Source: Strongylocentrotus purpuratus
Lineage: Eukaryota; Echinodermata; Echinoidea; Camarodonta; Strongylocentrotidae
Reading direction: 5' to 3'
Assembly: GCF_000002235.5 (NCBI RefSeq)
Contig: NW_022145595.1
Span: forward strand, 28,337,162 to 28,401,161
DNA: 64,000 nt
The translations under genes and the position numbers were made by a program. Below the pieces are notes generated by a model. That model saw only the letters and a list, made by a program, of their open reading frames with translations, did no database searches and was not told the origin of the DNA. This document shows, piece after piece, positions 47,001 to 55,794 of the stretch. How positions within the stretch are numbered: position 1 is the stretch's first letter; each line of letters opens with the position of its first letter.

Positions 47001-50000
47001 TGTCGGCAATGACATCAAGTTAATAATCATTTTCGTATCATTATGTCGGCAATGACATCAAGTAAATAATCATTTTCGTATCATTCTGTCGGCAATGACA
47101 TCAAGTTAATAATCATTTTCTTATTGTTCTGTCGGCAATGACATCATTTAATGAATCATTTTCTTATCATTCTGTCGACAATGACATCGAAGTAAATATT
47201 CATTTTCGTATCATTCTGTCGGCAATGACATCAAGTTAAATAATAATTTTCCTATTATTCTGTCGGCAATGACATCGAGTAAGTAATCATTTTCGTATTA
47301 TCCTGTCGAGTATGATTGAGTAATATATATAGCAAGACCAAATTTTTTAATAATATAATAGCAAGCAAGACTAAGAAAATATCGCAAATATAGTTCAACC
47401 CTAAACTTGATTTATTCCACTCGCGTGGCCCTTGTCACATTCCACCAAGTCTCAAGAGAAACAAATTACGGTATCTCTTATCTTGTTGACATAATTATAT
47501 CATTCAACGACTGACTCTTATCTTAATCTATTGCTGAGTGACTTGATGACAGAGAAAGTGCATGTTACGCAATGTACGGTCTCACCCAGGCAGGGAGAAA
47601 GTTATGGTTCCCACGCTAAGACCTTACTTCTTGGAGCCTTGCCAACTTCACACCGCGCGTGACTATGCGCTCATGAATATTGATGATTAAGTGTATTCAT
47701 ATGTATTTTAATGTACCATGTACGGACATGCTGAAAAACAGTTTATGCAGAGCTGAAATCATGTTTTTTAATCACCGTATTTAAATAAACAAACAAAACT
47801 TGCTCACTGGCATGCAATATCAAGGTTATGTTCGAAGCTCCCGGTGGGCCTAATTCTATTGGTCAGATTTTATTACTCAGAGATTTTTTCTATTTTTATT
47901 TCCTCTTCAGAGGTATTTATTCGGTTATAAAATACATTTTACAACAAATAATTCAAACTGAAATATACATTCAACTTACACCTCATCTCTTGAAATCTTC
48001 ACAATAAGATAAAATCAAGGGCTATAATGTTGAAGGTCATTTGATATAACATCTGAAATGTTATCCAAACACAGTTCATTTTTAAAAACATGCCAAATTG
48101 CAAGACTGTTGTATGTTTCCTTGAAGTTATACCGCCGATAATGCAACAAGCGTTTCCAGACTAATACTACTTTGGGGCGAGTGAACAAACGATTCAGTTG
48201 TTTTGCATCCATTTTCACCCGCTTTTTCATGCAAAATGTTTTCTTCATTCTTTCTTCTACTCTTTTCACAATCTCTCATATCCGAAATAATCCATAATGG
48301 CAAACGATGTTAGTAGGATTTACATCATAACACAAAGGATAAATTAACGATGTACATGAAATTTTCTCTCAATTTCCAAATCGATATTTTCTCGGCGTCA
48401 TGATAAACATACGATACCTCCAAACACATTGCTTCCTGTCCTATAATTGACGTGAAACTTGCATCAGAAAATGTACCCAAACCCCAAGATTCTATCAAGC
48501 ATTATATGCAATCAATATTTAATCCGTTAAATAATTTCCAAATAGTAAATACCATTAAGGGGACCTTTAGAATTGGTTCATAAAAGGTGTATTGTTTCTC
48601 TAATCTCCCGGCCAGCGCCCTCGTCATCGGGCTCTTTGAAATAAGGGGACCTTTAGAATTTGTTCATAAAAGATTTCTTGAAGTCCGGTTTCTTTCAGGC
48701 TCAGCTCACATTTTGATGTGTAAGGGGTTCTCTCTCTCTCTCTCTCTTCAGATGAACTGAACTGTATTGTTCCCATTCCAATACAATTTACATATACTTA
48801 CGAACCAAGTCATAATTGTCTGGCGGCCGCCAGATAATTTTATCTTTCCTTATCATGATTATGTTGTTTTCCTTCTATCTTCTTCACTTTCTACCTTTTC
48901 TTATGTTATTCTTTGTTTTTATCCTTCCACCTTCTTCTCTTTCTATTTTCCGTATGTTACTCTTTGCTTTTATACTTCTATCATTTCCTCTTCCTATTTT
49001 CATTTTGAAATTCTTTGTTTTCCTTTCTATCTTCTGTTCTTTCCTGTCATTATTCTTTGTTTTTATCTTTCTATCTTCTCTTTCTATCTCGCTATCTTCT
49101 CTTTCTATCTCTCATGTTATTCTTTGTTTTATTTCTCTTTCTATCTGCATCATAACGTACGGAAATATAGCTAGATTATTTGGCGGCCGCCAGATAATTC
49201 TATCTTTCCATATGTTATGTTGCTTGACTTCTATCGTCTTCTCTTTCTAATGGTTGAGTGCAAATGAGGTATTGCCTGGGTTATCAGGCTACACATGAAG
49301 AGAAAATATTAACAAAATTATCCATTTTCAATGTTTAGGTAAGGTTCAAAGCATACTAGCTGACATTAGAAGGCGGACGTGGTTTATTTAAAAACGCTCA
49401 AGAATAGCCTGAAATACAGGCGCGGATCCAGGGGAAGGAGTGTGCTTGGCCCCCTCCCCCTCCCCGCCAAAATAAAAGAGAAAGAGAGAATGAGAATAAG
49501 GGTAAGGGAAATAAAGAAGAGAGGAAGAAGAATAGAAAGGGGGAAGAAGGAGATCCTTTATTGTAACTATTTTTTGTATACAACTCGTGAAATATATTGA
49601 CCTGTTTCGTTTTGTTTGTTTTAAAATTAATCAAGTTTATTTGTAAACACTAGCATTGGCGGATCCAGCGGGAGGGGGGGGGGGGGTAATATGATGTACA
49701 TTTTGTTTCCATAATAACGGGAGACAGTCAATCCCATAAATACAAGAAAAGGGAGGAGGGGGAGCCAATAACAAATAAATAAATAGCAACAAAACGAACA
49801 AACAATAAATGAATCAGAAAATAAAACGAAATCGGTGAGATGGCCTCGGACCTCCAATTATCACCTTATTAATCAATCAATAATGATACCCCCTTCTACC
49901 TTTCACTCTATATCACCGATTGCGCTCTTATCCCTCCTTTTCTAATATTCCTCTCTTCCTTCATTCCTTCCTTTCCTTTTTTTATTTGTCCTTAATAACA

Positions 50001-53000
50001 TTGTATTGTACTATTTCTCCCCGTCTATGTCTCTCTCTCTACAGTTATTTAGGATATCTTAAGTCTTATGGGGGGGGGGGGTGGGCCGTCTCGGCCTACT
50101 GAATTTATTAATGTTCGTTTTTTTTTAGGTACCTTTTTCCAGTTTCGGAATTATGGACCCTATTTTCATTTTCGGATTATGAACCCTATTACATATTTCG
50201 GAAATACGAACCTTCGGACAACCACCCTCCCCCCCCCCCCCCCCAGGAACGATAACTCCCGTGGGCTATAACATCCGAGGACAAATACCCCCCCCCCCCC
50301 GGAACGAATATCCACGGAGAATTAGCTCCCCTAGGACAAATATGCCCCAAGGACAAATATACGCCCCCCCCCCCCCGTTCAATGAAGGGGAAGTCCACCC
50401 TGATGATAATTTGCATTTTTTCGGGGGGGGGGGGTGAAAATCAAAGGGGGTAATTTTCCGAGGGGGAGGGGATAACTGCCTTGGCCGGGGGTGTTCGTCC
50501 TATCACCCTTTTATTTATATCAAGTCTCCTCTTCCTCCCATGTAGATTTCCTCTCCCGAATCCTTTAATCTTATCCAGTTTCTGATTCTTCCCATCTATT
50601 TAAATATTTCCTTGTATACTTTATTCCGTTACAGTCGCCTCTTCGTTCCATATATTTCCTATCTCTGATATCATTTAATCTTTAATATCTACATGTATTT
50701 CCCTTCCCTTTTATCCTTTATTCTTTGATTGGTCATCTGAAGACATCACCCTTCATGGATGTTTACAAGTCCCGTCAGACATTGATTGATTAACAAGTAA
50801 ATGACATGAGGTCACTGTCCTCCACACCTCTACCTTACCCCGTCTTTCTACTTCCCTCTCTGCCCTCTCCCTCTCTCTCTCTCTCTCCTTCTCTCTCCCT
50901 CCTTTACGTGATTACATTTCCCAGACATGTTTTGACAGTTCTTATCTAAGAAATATGACACGCCCCAGCCAGCTGAAACTGAAAGGGCTTGTATAGTCTG
51001 CCAATTCAGACTTCATACCATAAATGACAACTGAAAACAAGCAAATATTTGCTTTAAAAAATAAACTTGCAAATTATTATTTAGCCAATTAGAAGAGCTA
51101 ACTTGTCATCTGAAAATCAGCATTTCGAGATAGAACGAGATTGTACGAATCGTTGTTGTAGTGGTTTTAAAATGGAATTCTTGTGTCCGAAACTAGACTT
51201 TTAGCTTCTATACCATTGATGGTTCCAACGACGTGTGTAAGGGAATTAATCTTTCGGATAACTTTCATCTGATTTTCGGATTTATCGTTAAACATGGATA
51301 TTCTAAAAGTGGGATCCCGTCATAGAATCAGGTAATATGCAATACTTTATCAATCTGTAGCTTAAAAATCTGCAGCTGCTTCTTTATTCTTAGTTGGGTC
51401 GTTTGTATTTTCAAACCAGAATGAGCAAAGCGGTATGGGAATATTTTAACAACTCATGTCCTATGTAATTATCAAACTTGCGTGCCTCGCGTATCGATGA
51501 ATGAACTTGCTTGCTTTTGTTTTGTCTTCGGGTTACTAGGTTACACGCTGGGGTAGTTTAAGTTTATCAGACCATTATAATGTTCAATGTATTTGTGGCT
51601 GCTTTTACCTCTTGAAATAAAGGCTCTTCGTTATTCAAATATTCAACAATTATTCTGAAATAATGATGGTATTGTGAAATCCAACCCAAACTCGTTATTT
51701 CTCATTATCAAAGAACATTTTTTCAGCTAATTACAAACAATGCCTGGTTGGCTAAGCCTATGTAGATGTACGCGCTACCTTTCCCTTTCTAGTCTGGTGA
51801 ACGACCATCATGTGCAGTACGTCCGAACTTGTGGAATCAAGTCAGTCAATCGGCAATTTCCATTCATACAGATCAAAAAATAGAAATCCCCATACATGAC
51901 TCACTCACAATAACACACACATTTTTATTTATGTTTTGAGGAATCAAGAAAATAATCATTTTCGTATCAATGTCTAGCCAATGAAATCAACTAAGTAATC
52001 ATTTTCGTCTCATTCTGTCGGCAATGACATCAAGTAAATAATCATTTTCGTATCATTCTGTCGGCATTGACATCATTTAATTGATCACTTTCGTATCATT
52101 CTGTCGGCAATGGAATCAAGTAAACATTCATTTTCGTATCAATGTCTAGCCAATGAAATCAACTAATTAATCATTTTGTCGTCAAGGAAATCAAGTAAAT
52201 AATAATTTTTGTATCATTCTCTCGACAATGATATCAAGTAAATAATCATTTTTGAACCATTCTGTCGGCAAAAAAATAACTAAGTAATTATTTTTGTATC
52301 ATTCTGTCGGCAATGAAATCAAGTAAATAATCATTTTCGTATCATTGTCTTGGCAATGAAATCAACTTTATAATCATTTTCGTATCATTCTGTCGGGAAT
52401 GACATCAAGTAAATAATCATTTTCGTATCATTATGTCGTGTGTTTATGCTCGGAATGAAAAGAGTATTCTTTTACACTATTGTGATGTAATAATAAACTG
52501 ATTGTGACGTCAGTGGCAAGCGCGCATCGGTATGATAAAATAAAACAAATAACTTGACTTTCCGCGTACGCGTGTGCAACTTTTGAGAGTTCTTTGGATA
52601 CGCGCTCGCAGACTTAGCGCGCACATTTCTTTTTGTTATTAACCACAATTCCTCGGTTAGCAAACGGTGAGCGTACGGTGAGCAAACGGTGAGCAAACGG
52701 TGAGGAACCGAAGTTGGGCGTACGGTGAACGGATCCTCGCCGTTCACCGTACACAGTTCGGTGCGGTTTACGGAGCGGAACCGATGCCAAAACCTTTGAG
52801 CGGTAGTGTAGCTGTATAAATAAACCTCAAACAATTACAGTAACAGCAAAAATTAAGAAAGTACAAAACTTAGTCCAGATACATGTAGATCTAGAGTTCA
52901 ATGTCAATGAGAAAATCTAGTACCAAACTACCGGTATCGTATAATGTTTTTGAATAATTTATAGTGAAAAGGAGCCTTTTTTGTGTGGATTTACTTGGTT

Positions 53001-53364
53001 TCATATCTCTAATAAGATTCTTCACAGACATTTGCATGACTTTGTATTTCATTAAATTTTCTTCCTATTCTTTTAAAAAAAATCTCTCTCTTTCTCTTCT
53101 GAGAATTGGCTCTCTACCCTTTGTACTTTTCTCCCATTGTGTTGGAATATCAGTATAAGTTGGTGCCTGGTAAATTAGGATCTATATTGACTTACTGAAG
53201 ATGCTGCCAACGATAGGCAGGCCTCTTGGACCAGGAGGAAATCGATTTGGCCTCATGATGGTCCAGAGGGCCAGCGTAGCAGTGACCACTCCAAGGGTTG
53301 CTGTGATGGTCAGGGCATTAAACTGACCAAAGCCAGACTCTCCAGCTCCAAGCAGGTCAATCAT
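34808..53364 (-). CDS. Cytochrome P450, CYP2 clan, nine coding exons
   Basis: Nine exons (53364-53196, 45528-45355, 44916-44823, 43404-43246, 42041-41833, 38089-37967, 37717-37478, 35673-35575, 35064-34808) sum to 1524 nt and give 507 residues with all GT-AG junctions in phase. Order: N-terminal ER anchor (about 18-37) and PPGPRGLPIVG hinge; helix C W134-K-L-H-R; I-helix FGAGIQTT (308-315); ExxR at E367-R370; PEHF (422-425); heme loop PFGAGRRGCLG with Cys 449. Microsomal monooxygenase using NADPH-P450 reductase. Sequence style recalls the CYP17/CYP1/CYP2 group; substrate unknown. Two conserved sites differ: Gln 313 replaces the usual Asp/Glu, and His 424 replaces the Arg of PERF. An acceptor just before the ATG (TTTATAG| at 53375-53376) implies an upstream noncoding exon. 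An AATAAA lies within the last codons. Confidence 0.92.
35299..35395 (-). pseudogene. Degenerate duplicate of P450 exon 8
   Basis: 97 bp that match exon 8 (35575-35673) across their whole length. A 2-nt deletion (GTGGTTCC became GGTTCC on the plus strand) breaks the frame. The acceptor AG is lost (GAT in place of CAG), while a GT donor-like site remains (CCAG|GTTAGA). It lies between exons 8 and 9, so it is a relic of a tandem exon duplication in intron 8, not a usable exon. Confidence 0.85.
35575..35673 (-). CDS. P450 exon 8
   Basis: 99 nt; acceptor TTTTCAG|, donor CCAG|GTAAAA. Encodes residues 390-422 (GGYHIPKGTTVMINTHSMHY and onward to FLP), the beta-strand/meander-entry region. Confidence 0.92.
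36243..36421. mobile_element. TIR element in P450 intron 7
   Basis: 179 bp with inverted ends sharing GGGCTAACTCGCCCCA. A second, inner hairpin (GGGACATCTCGACCCA pairing with TGGGTCGAAATGTCCC) lies at about 36268-36311. The flanks may be a 3-bp GCA duplication. Confidence 0.65.
36993..37127. mobile_element. Hairpin MITE in P450 intron 7
   Basis: 135 bp; arms starting AGTATTAATGACTGCTTT and extending ~55 bp pair as a long imperfect hairpin around a ~17-nt loop (ACAATTGGGCACAATTC). Confidence 0.8.
37478..37717 (-). CDS. P450 exon 7
   Basis: 240 nt; acceptor TTTATAG|, donor TTTG|GTAATT. Encodes residues 310-389 with the I-helix core AGIQTT, helix J, and the K-helix ExxR (E367, R370). The residue before the Thr pair is Gln, where Asp or Glu is usual. 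Confidence 0.92.
37967..38089 (-). CDS. P450 exon 6
   Basis: 123 nt; acceptor GCATAG|, donor GGAG|GTACAT. Encodes residues 269-309 (helix H into the start of helix I, LTDTHIFQTVADIFG). Confidence 0.9.
38170..38309. mobile_element. GGGCCCTGTTTCAT MITE, copy 2
   Basis: 140 bp with inverted ends (GGGCCCTGTTTCATAAAACTT in part; AAGTTTATTAAACAGGGC). Same layout as the element at 28043. It sits in P450 intron 5, close to the foldback element. Confidence 0.7.
38420..39050 (+). repeat. Left arm 15-bp tandem array
   Basis: About 40 units of the 15-bp family, with ordered variants (TTTGCTCCG, CCTGAAGCGACA, GCAAAACGCGACA). The order of variants is mirrored in the right arm, so the arms homogenise or were copied from each other. 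Fifteen is a multiple of three, so all frames tend to be open. Confidence 0.93.
39051..39410 (+). repeat. Left arm inner domain
   Basis: Non-repetitive part of the left inverted arm; matches 40587-40960 in reverse complement with scattered differences and T-run length changes. Confidence 0.88.
39411..40586. other. Foldback element core
   Basis: Unique 1.2-kb centre. It has a short CT tract (about 39609-39636), an AT-dinucleotide run near 39890, and the retrocopy described next. No transposase-like frame, so the element is nonautonomous. Confidence 0.75.
40133..40520 (-). pseudogene. 5'-truncated retrocopy with poly(A) and 16-bp target duplication
   Basis: Flanked by perfect 16-bp direct repeats CTTATTTTCTAAACTT (40117-40132 and 40521-40536). 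Read on the minus strand it starts inside a coding frame of ~41 residues that ends at TGA (40393-40391; C-terminus LVSHFKKWRFDL), continues as a ~240-nt UTR, has AATAAA (40156-40151), and ends in an A run next to the target repeat. This is the signature of target-primed reverse transcription. It is either a processed mRNA copy or a truncated LINE; the protein was not recognised. Confidence 0.75.
40587..40960 (-). repeat. Right arm inner domain
   Basis: Inverted copy of 39051-39410. Confidence 0.88.
40961..41526 (-). repeat. Right arm 15-bp tandem array
   Basis: About 37 units, inverted relative to the left array and slightly shorter. The terminal ~100 bp is almost identical between arms. Confidence 0.93.
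41540..41662 (-). repeat. Dispersed GAGGCATTATG repeat, inverted copy
   Basis: Reverse-complement copy of the family at 23309 and 24088, ending in CATAATGCCTCCGGC...CAGAGGCATAA. The foldback element appears to have landed beside or inside it. Confidence 0.75.
41833..42041 (-). CDS. P450 exon 5
   Basis: 209 nt; acceptor AATGCAG|, donor CCGG|GTGAGA. Encodes residues 199-268 (helices F-G region, EKLGLGLAADIFSWAKYIP). Confidence 0.91.
42450..43010. repeat. Dispersed repeat with ~115-bp tandem units in P450 intron 4
   Basis: Diverged units share AGATATTTTAGCAA, TTTGACCT, CAAA/CTGTAATCAGGTAATC and CACATGGTC. It begins with ATGCCTCCGCC, so it is an old relative of the GGAGGCATTATG family at 24088. 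Confidence 0.65.
43246..43404 (-). CDS. P450 exon 4
   Basis: 159 nt; acceptor GCACCCAG|, donor CTTAG|GTGAGT. Encodes residues 146-198 (helix D/E; LIMYNVLAQMCFGL). Confidence 0.91.
43680..43775 (+). repeat. Possible retroposon 3' tail in intron 3
   Basis: Contains TGTAAAGCGCTTTTATAGAG and TATATAAGCGCTATATAAATCC, a GCGCT-rich tail seen in short retroposons of marine invertebrates. A similar inverted motif is at about 62110-62160. Element edges not defined. Confidence 0.35.
44823..44916 (-). CDS. P450 exon 3
   Basis: 94 nt; acceptor TTTGTAG|, donor CTCAG|GTAAAA. Encodes residues 115-145 with helix C (YSETWKLHRKLAHSAL); Trp 134 and Arg 138 are the usual heme-propionate contacts. Confidence 0.92.
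45355..45528 (-). CDS. P450 exon 2
   Basis: 174 nt; acceptor TTTTTAG|, donor TCTG|GTAAGT. Encodes residues 57-114 (EWAKRYGDIFGFKAGERWMV and the B-helix FAGRPDFYS). Confidence 0.92.
45720..45800 (+). repeat. CGGTGAGCAAA short tandem repeats, left
   Basis: Four to five copies of a 12-bp unit (CGGTGAGCAAA/T-A). A matching block lies in the same orientation at about 52650-52710. Confidence 0.85.
45971..47310 (+). repeat. 43-bp satellite, main array
   Basis: About 30 tandem copies of a 43-44-bp unit (contains AATCATTTTCGTATCATTC and TGTCGGCAATGACATC). Two subtypes alternate in places, CAAGTTAATAATC and CGAAGTAAATAATC, giving a higher-order two-unit pattern between about 46680 and 47010. Not CRISPR: there are no unique spacers. 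Confidence 0.95.
47320..51940. other. Middle of the TA-flanked element, no gene found
   Basis: Low-complexity mix: CT-rich tract with two identical TGGCGGCCGCCAGATAATT blocks exactly 360 bp apart (48821, 49181); G-run-associated GGCGGATCCAG motifs (49419, 49654); C-run-rich block with repeated AGGACAAATA units (50060-50470); further CT tract (50865-50890). A 105-bp-spaced repeat GGGGACCTTTAGAATT occurs at about 48558 and 48648. No coding region is supported. Confidence 0.55.
51950..52440 (+). repeat. 43-bp satellite, second array
   Basis: About 11 more diverged copies of the same 43-bp unit, same orientation as the main array, with variants such as TGTCTAGCCAATGAAATC. Confidence 0.92.
53196..53364 (-). 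CDS. P450 exon 1 (start, ER anchor)
   Basis: 169 nt from ATG (53364-53362); donor TTCA|GTAAGT. Encodes residues 1-56: a hydrophobic N-terminal helix (about 18-37), basic stop, then the proline-rich PPGPRGLPIVGSIF hinge. Only Met upstream of the hinge, so the start is secure. Confidence 0.92.
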
Positions 53365-54556
53365 GATGGATTTTAATCAAGCTATAAACAAATATAAAGA
53401 GACCATTGATTAGCATGCATATATATAATATACTGCCATCATTGGTAATTGATTTAAATGGTGGAATGACTACCAGGTACTACTGAACATGCCTCAAAGC
53501 TAAAGCAAAATTCCTTGTAGGCTCATACATTGGATAAGTGTGAAAAGCCAATTAACCCCATAAGCAACTTGCCTGAAAATATAGAGAAAACAAAAAACAA
53601 ATGAATCTTTCAAAAGGCTTTTGAGGTGGAACATGGAATAGCTAGCCTATCTGAAGAAGTGGTTATCCGTAAATGCCTTCAAAAACAAACTCGATAACTG
53701 TTGGAAAAAAAAATCACCTTCTGTATAATATACAGAAGGTGATTTTTTTCCAACAGTCATATTATGACCTTGAAAGTAAATAGAAGAATGCAGAACTATT
53801 TCACCCTCGACACACACACACCTCGATACGAAACCACAACAAACAGAAGTATTGATGCAAAGGATTAAGTCGATCGATTGATGAACAGGCTCTGTCCTTA
53901 TACCAACATCAATGGATTAAAGTAAAGTAAAGTACTGTAAGCATGACCTTCCACGACTCCTCCTGCAAGCATACTAAGTACATGTAGACTATACTATGTG
54001 ACAATGCCAGACGTAGTGAAGCTAGTGACTGGGAATTACAGGCTAGACCATGCTTAAGTCAGTGGGAAAAAAAACGTGTAAAATCACTTAAGTTTTACCT
54101 TTTTGGGGGGTTGCCCCCCCCCCCCCCCTGGCGCCCAAGGGGGAGGGGGGTGCAAATGTTTAAATTTTCGAGGACCCCCCAAAAAATGTGCTCACTACAC
54201 CCCCCCCCCCCCCCCCACACTGAGCGACTTTTCGGCCGGCGCGATTTTCAAATTTTTGGGAGCAAAATAAAAAAATAGTGCTCACTACCCCCCCCCCCCC
54301 TTACACACTCAAAGATTGGAACAACCTATATACCCTTCTCATCCAAAAACTCAAATGCACACGTAGCCTTTAATAATCAATCAAATAAAGACCTCTTAAA
54401 GCTGAACTGAAATGTGTGATGCACGATAGACAGGCAGCTTCGACATTAACAATATAACATACAGGATTACAGTAAAGTTCTAACTAAACTGTTACATATT
54501 TTATGAGAATAAATTTAGACGGACGCCCTTAGATCATCTTAGATCATAGATGTAGA
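53365..54556. other. P450 upstream region
   Basis: No gene visible apart from an expected noncoding P450 exon. Candidate donors on the minus strand are CAG|GTAAAA near 56785 and AAAG|GTAAAA near 56436, both unproven. At 54100-54300 there are C runs of 15 or more beside repeats of the phrase GTGCTCACTAC. Confidence 0.4.
53697..53757. mobile_element. 61-bp near-perfect hairpin
   Basis: ACTGTTGGAAAAAA...TCACCTTCTGTAT is followed directly by its reverse complement; arms differ only in A/T-run length. Likely a minimal MITE. It lies about 330 bp upstream of the P450 start codon. Confidence 0.8.
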
Positions 54557-54669
54557 TAGACCGAATTTTCCGTCTCTTTCGTTCGTTAGCCTCTTATTTG
54601 GGTAGGGTCGGCTATAAAGAGAGAGACGATCGACCCTACCCGAATAAGAGGCTATAACGAACGAAAGAC
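54557..54669. mobile_element. Degraded TAGACCGAA palindromic element
   Basis: Shares its first ~55 bp with the element at 55795 (TAGACCGAATTTTCCGTCTC onward) and has the matching inverted arm (GACCCTACCCGAATAAGAGG), but the right terminus is deleted and the arms carry differences. Confidence 0.75.
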
Positions 54670-55073
54670 GTAGATCGAGTGTATACTGTATACTGTCTCT
54701 GTTGGCAACTTGGCATCCCCCTTTTTCTTTCCCCTATTCTGTACTCTGACTGTAGTTCCTTTTGTAGTTACAGATTAGTTCTTCTTCTTCTTCCTCGGTA
54801 AATGCAACTTCATACAACGAAGATTACGCACTGCAGTGTGGTGTGTGCCATGTCCAAAATGTGTGTAGGCCTCAATCCAGGTGCAAAATATATATATACA
54901 GTGATGTGCTGTTAAAAATTACTCATTATTCCTATTAAAGTTTCATTTGAGGTGTTCACACTTGAAGTTGTACAACTAATACAAGCATTGCTTTTTAATG
55001 GACCCCTCTGTTTCCAACATGTATTTCTTAATTTTTTTTACATGCTTAAAATTGATTTGTAATGTTTTGTTGG

Positions 55074-55236
55074 GTTATCCTATAATACTTTAGTGTGTTT
55101 TATTATTTTGGGTTTCTAACTTCAGTTAACCCTAACCCTAACCCTAACCCTACCCTAACCCTATGATATGCACGTAGAGCTGTTAACTGAAGTTAGAAAC
55201 CCAAAATAATAAAACACACTAAAGTATAGGATTGCC
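55074..55236. repeat. Hairpin with telomeric repeats in its loop
   Basis: Inverted arms of ~51-54 bp (55077-55130 and 55182-55232; centre TTTTGGGTTTCTAACTTCAG) enclose CCCTAA-type repeats (about 55127-55163: three perfect plus two irregular units). Direct repeats TTTTGTTGG flank it (55065-55073 and 55237-55245), consistent with a 9-bp target duplication. TTAGGG is the standard animal telomere repeat. Confidence 0.8.
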
Positions 55237-55382
55237 TTTTGTTGGAAACATGAATAAATTTGAAATCTTGAAATCTTGAATCTAATATCTATTACTTTGA
55301 AATCATAACCCCGATAACTTTATACGGGTAGCTGGGTATAGCTCCACCATTGCAGATTCACAGTGCAAGGCAGGCGCGGCAG

Positions 55383-55494
55383 TAGACCGAAAGCTTCAGT
55401 CTCTATAATCGTCGGTTGTTCCACTGAGACTACGTCTGGCTCCACTAGACCTCCGGTACAACCGACGATTATAGAGACTGAAGCTTTCGGTCTA
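55383..55494. mobile_element. 112-bp palindromic TAGACCGAA element, 9-bp duplication
   Basis: Arms TAGACCGAAAGCTTCAGTCT onward pair over ~43 bp. The element is flanked by perfect 9-bp direct repeats GCGCGGCAG (55374-55382 and 55495-55503). Nine-base duplications are typical of Mutator-like elements, so a MULE-type MITE is inferred. Confidence 0.88.
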
Positions 55495-55794
55495 GCGCGG
55501 CAGCTGCAGCGCAGCCAGAAATAGACCTCGATCGAAATAATAAGGTCTAGTAAGTATTACCTAACCATATAGACTCTAGGCTGAAATTGCGGTTGAAGTC
55601 AACTTGAAATCTCCACGCACTGCACTGCCTTCTTTTCAGGTTTCAGAAGATCGACAGAGCAGAACAAGGCATAGCAGATCGCAGAAGCCGATCATGCCCC
55701 CGATAAAAAAAACAATAAAAAAAACACCTGTAAAAATTCGTGCACATTTATTTACACAATTCACAACACACTCAACAATATGCTCAAGTTTAAC

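Larger units (their letters stand above)
45618..52808. mobile_element. TA-flanked 7.2-kb element carrying a 43-bp satellite (P450 intron 1)
   Basis: Left end CACTACCGCTCAAAGG (45618 on) and right end, its reverse complement (to 52808), form inverted ends of ~24 bp, extended to ~31 with a 2-nt gap (continuing TTTTGGCA...TCGGTTC). TA flanks both sides (45616-45617, 52809-52810). Inside each end lies a CGGTTAGCAAACGGTGAGC repeat block, then a 43-bp satellite, in the same orientation on both sides. TA duplication and ACTACCG ends suggest a Tc1/mariner-type or similar nonautonomous element; the 4.6-kb middle may be a later insertion. No transposase seen. Confidence 0.7.

Noticed and set aside
45971-47310. 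CRISPR-like array
   Set aside because: Units are contiguous 43-bp satellite copies with no unique spacers, in a eukaryotic intron.
48767-49250. Frames of 135-144 residues rich in Phe, Ser and Leu
   Set aside because: CT/T-rich low-complexity DNA inside the TA-flanked element; two overlapping frames are equally open.
55127-55163. True chromosome end
   Set aside because: Only about five CCCTAA-type units, with ordinary sequence on both sides and inverted arms around them.
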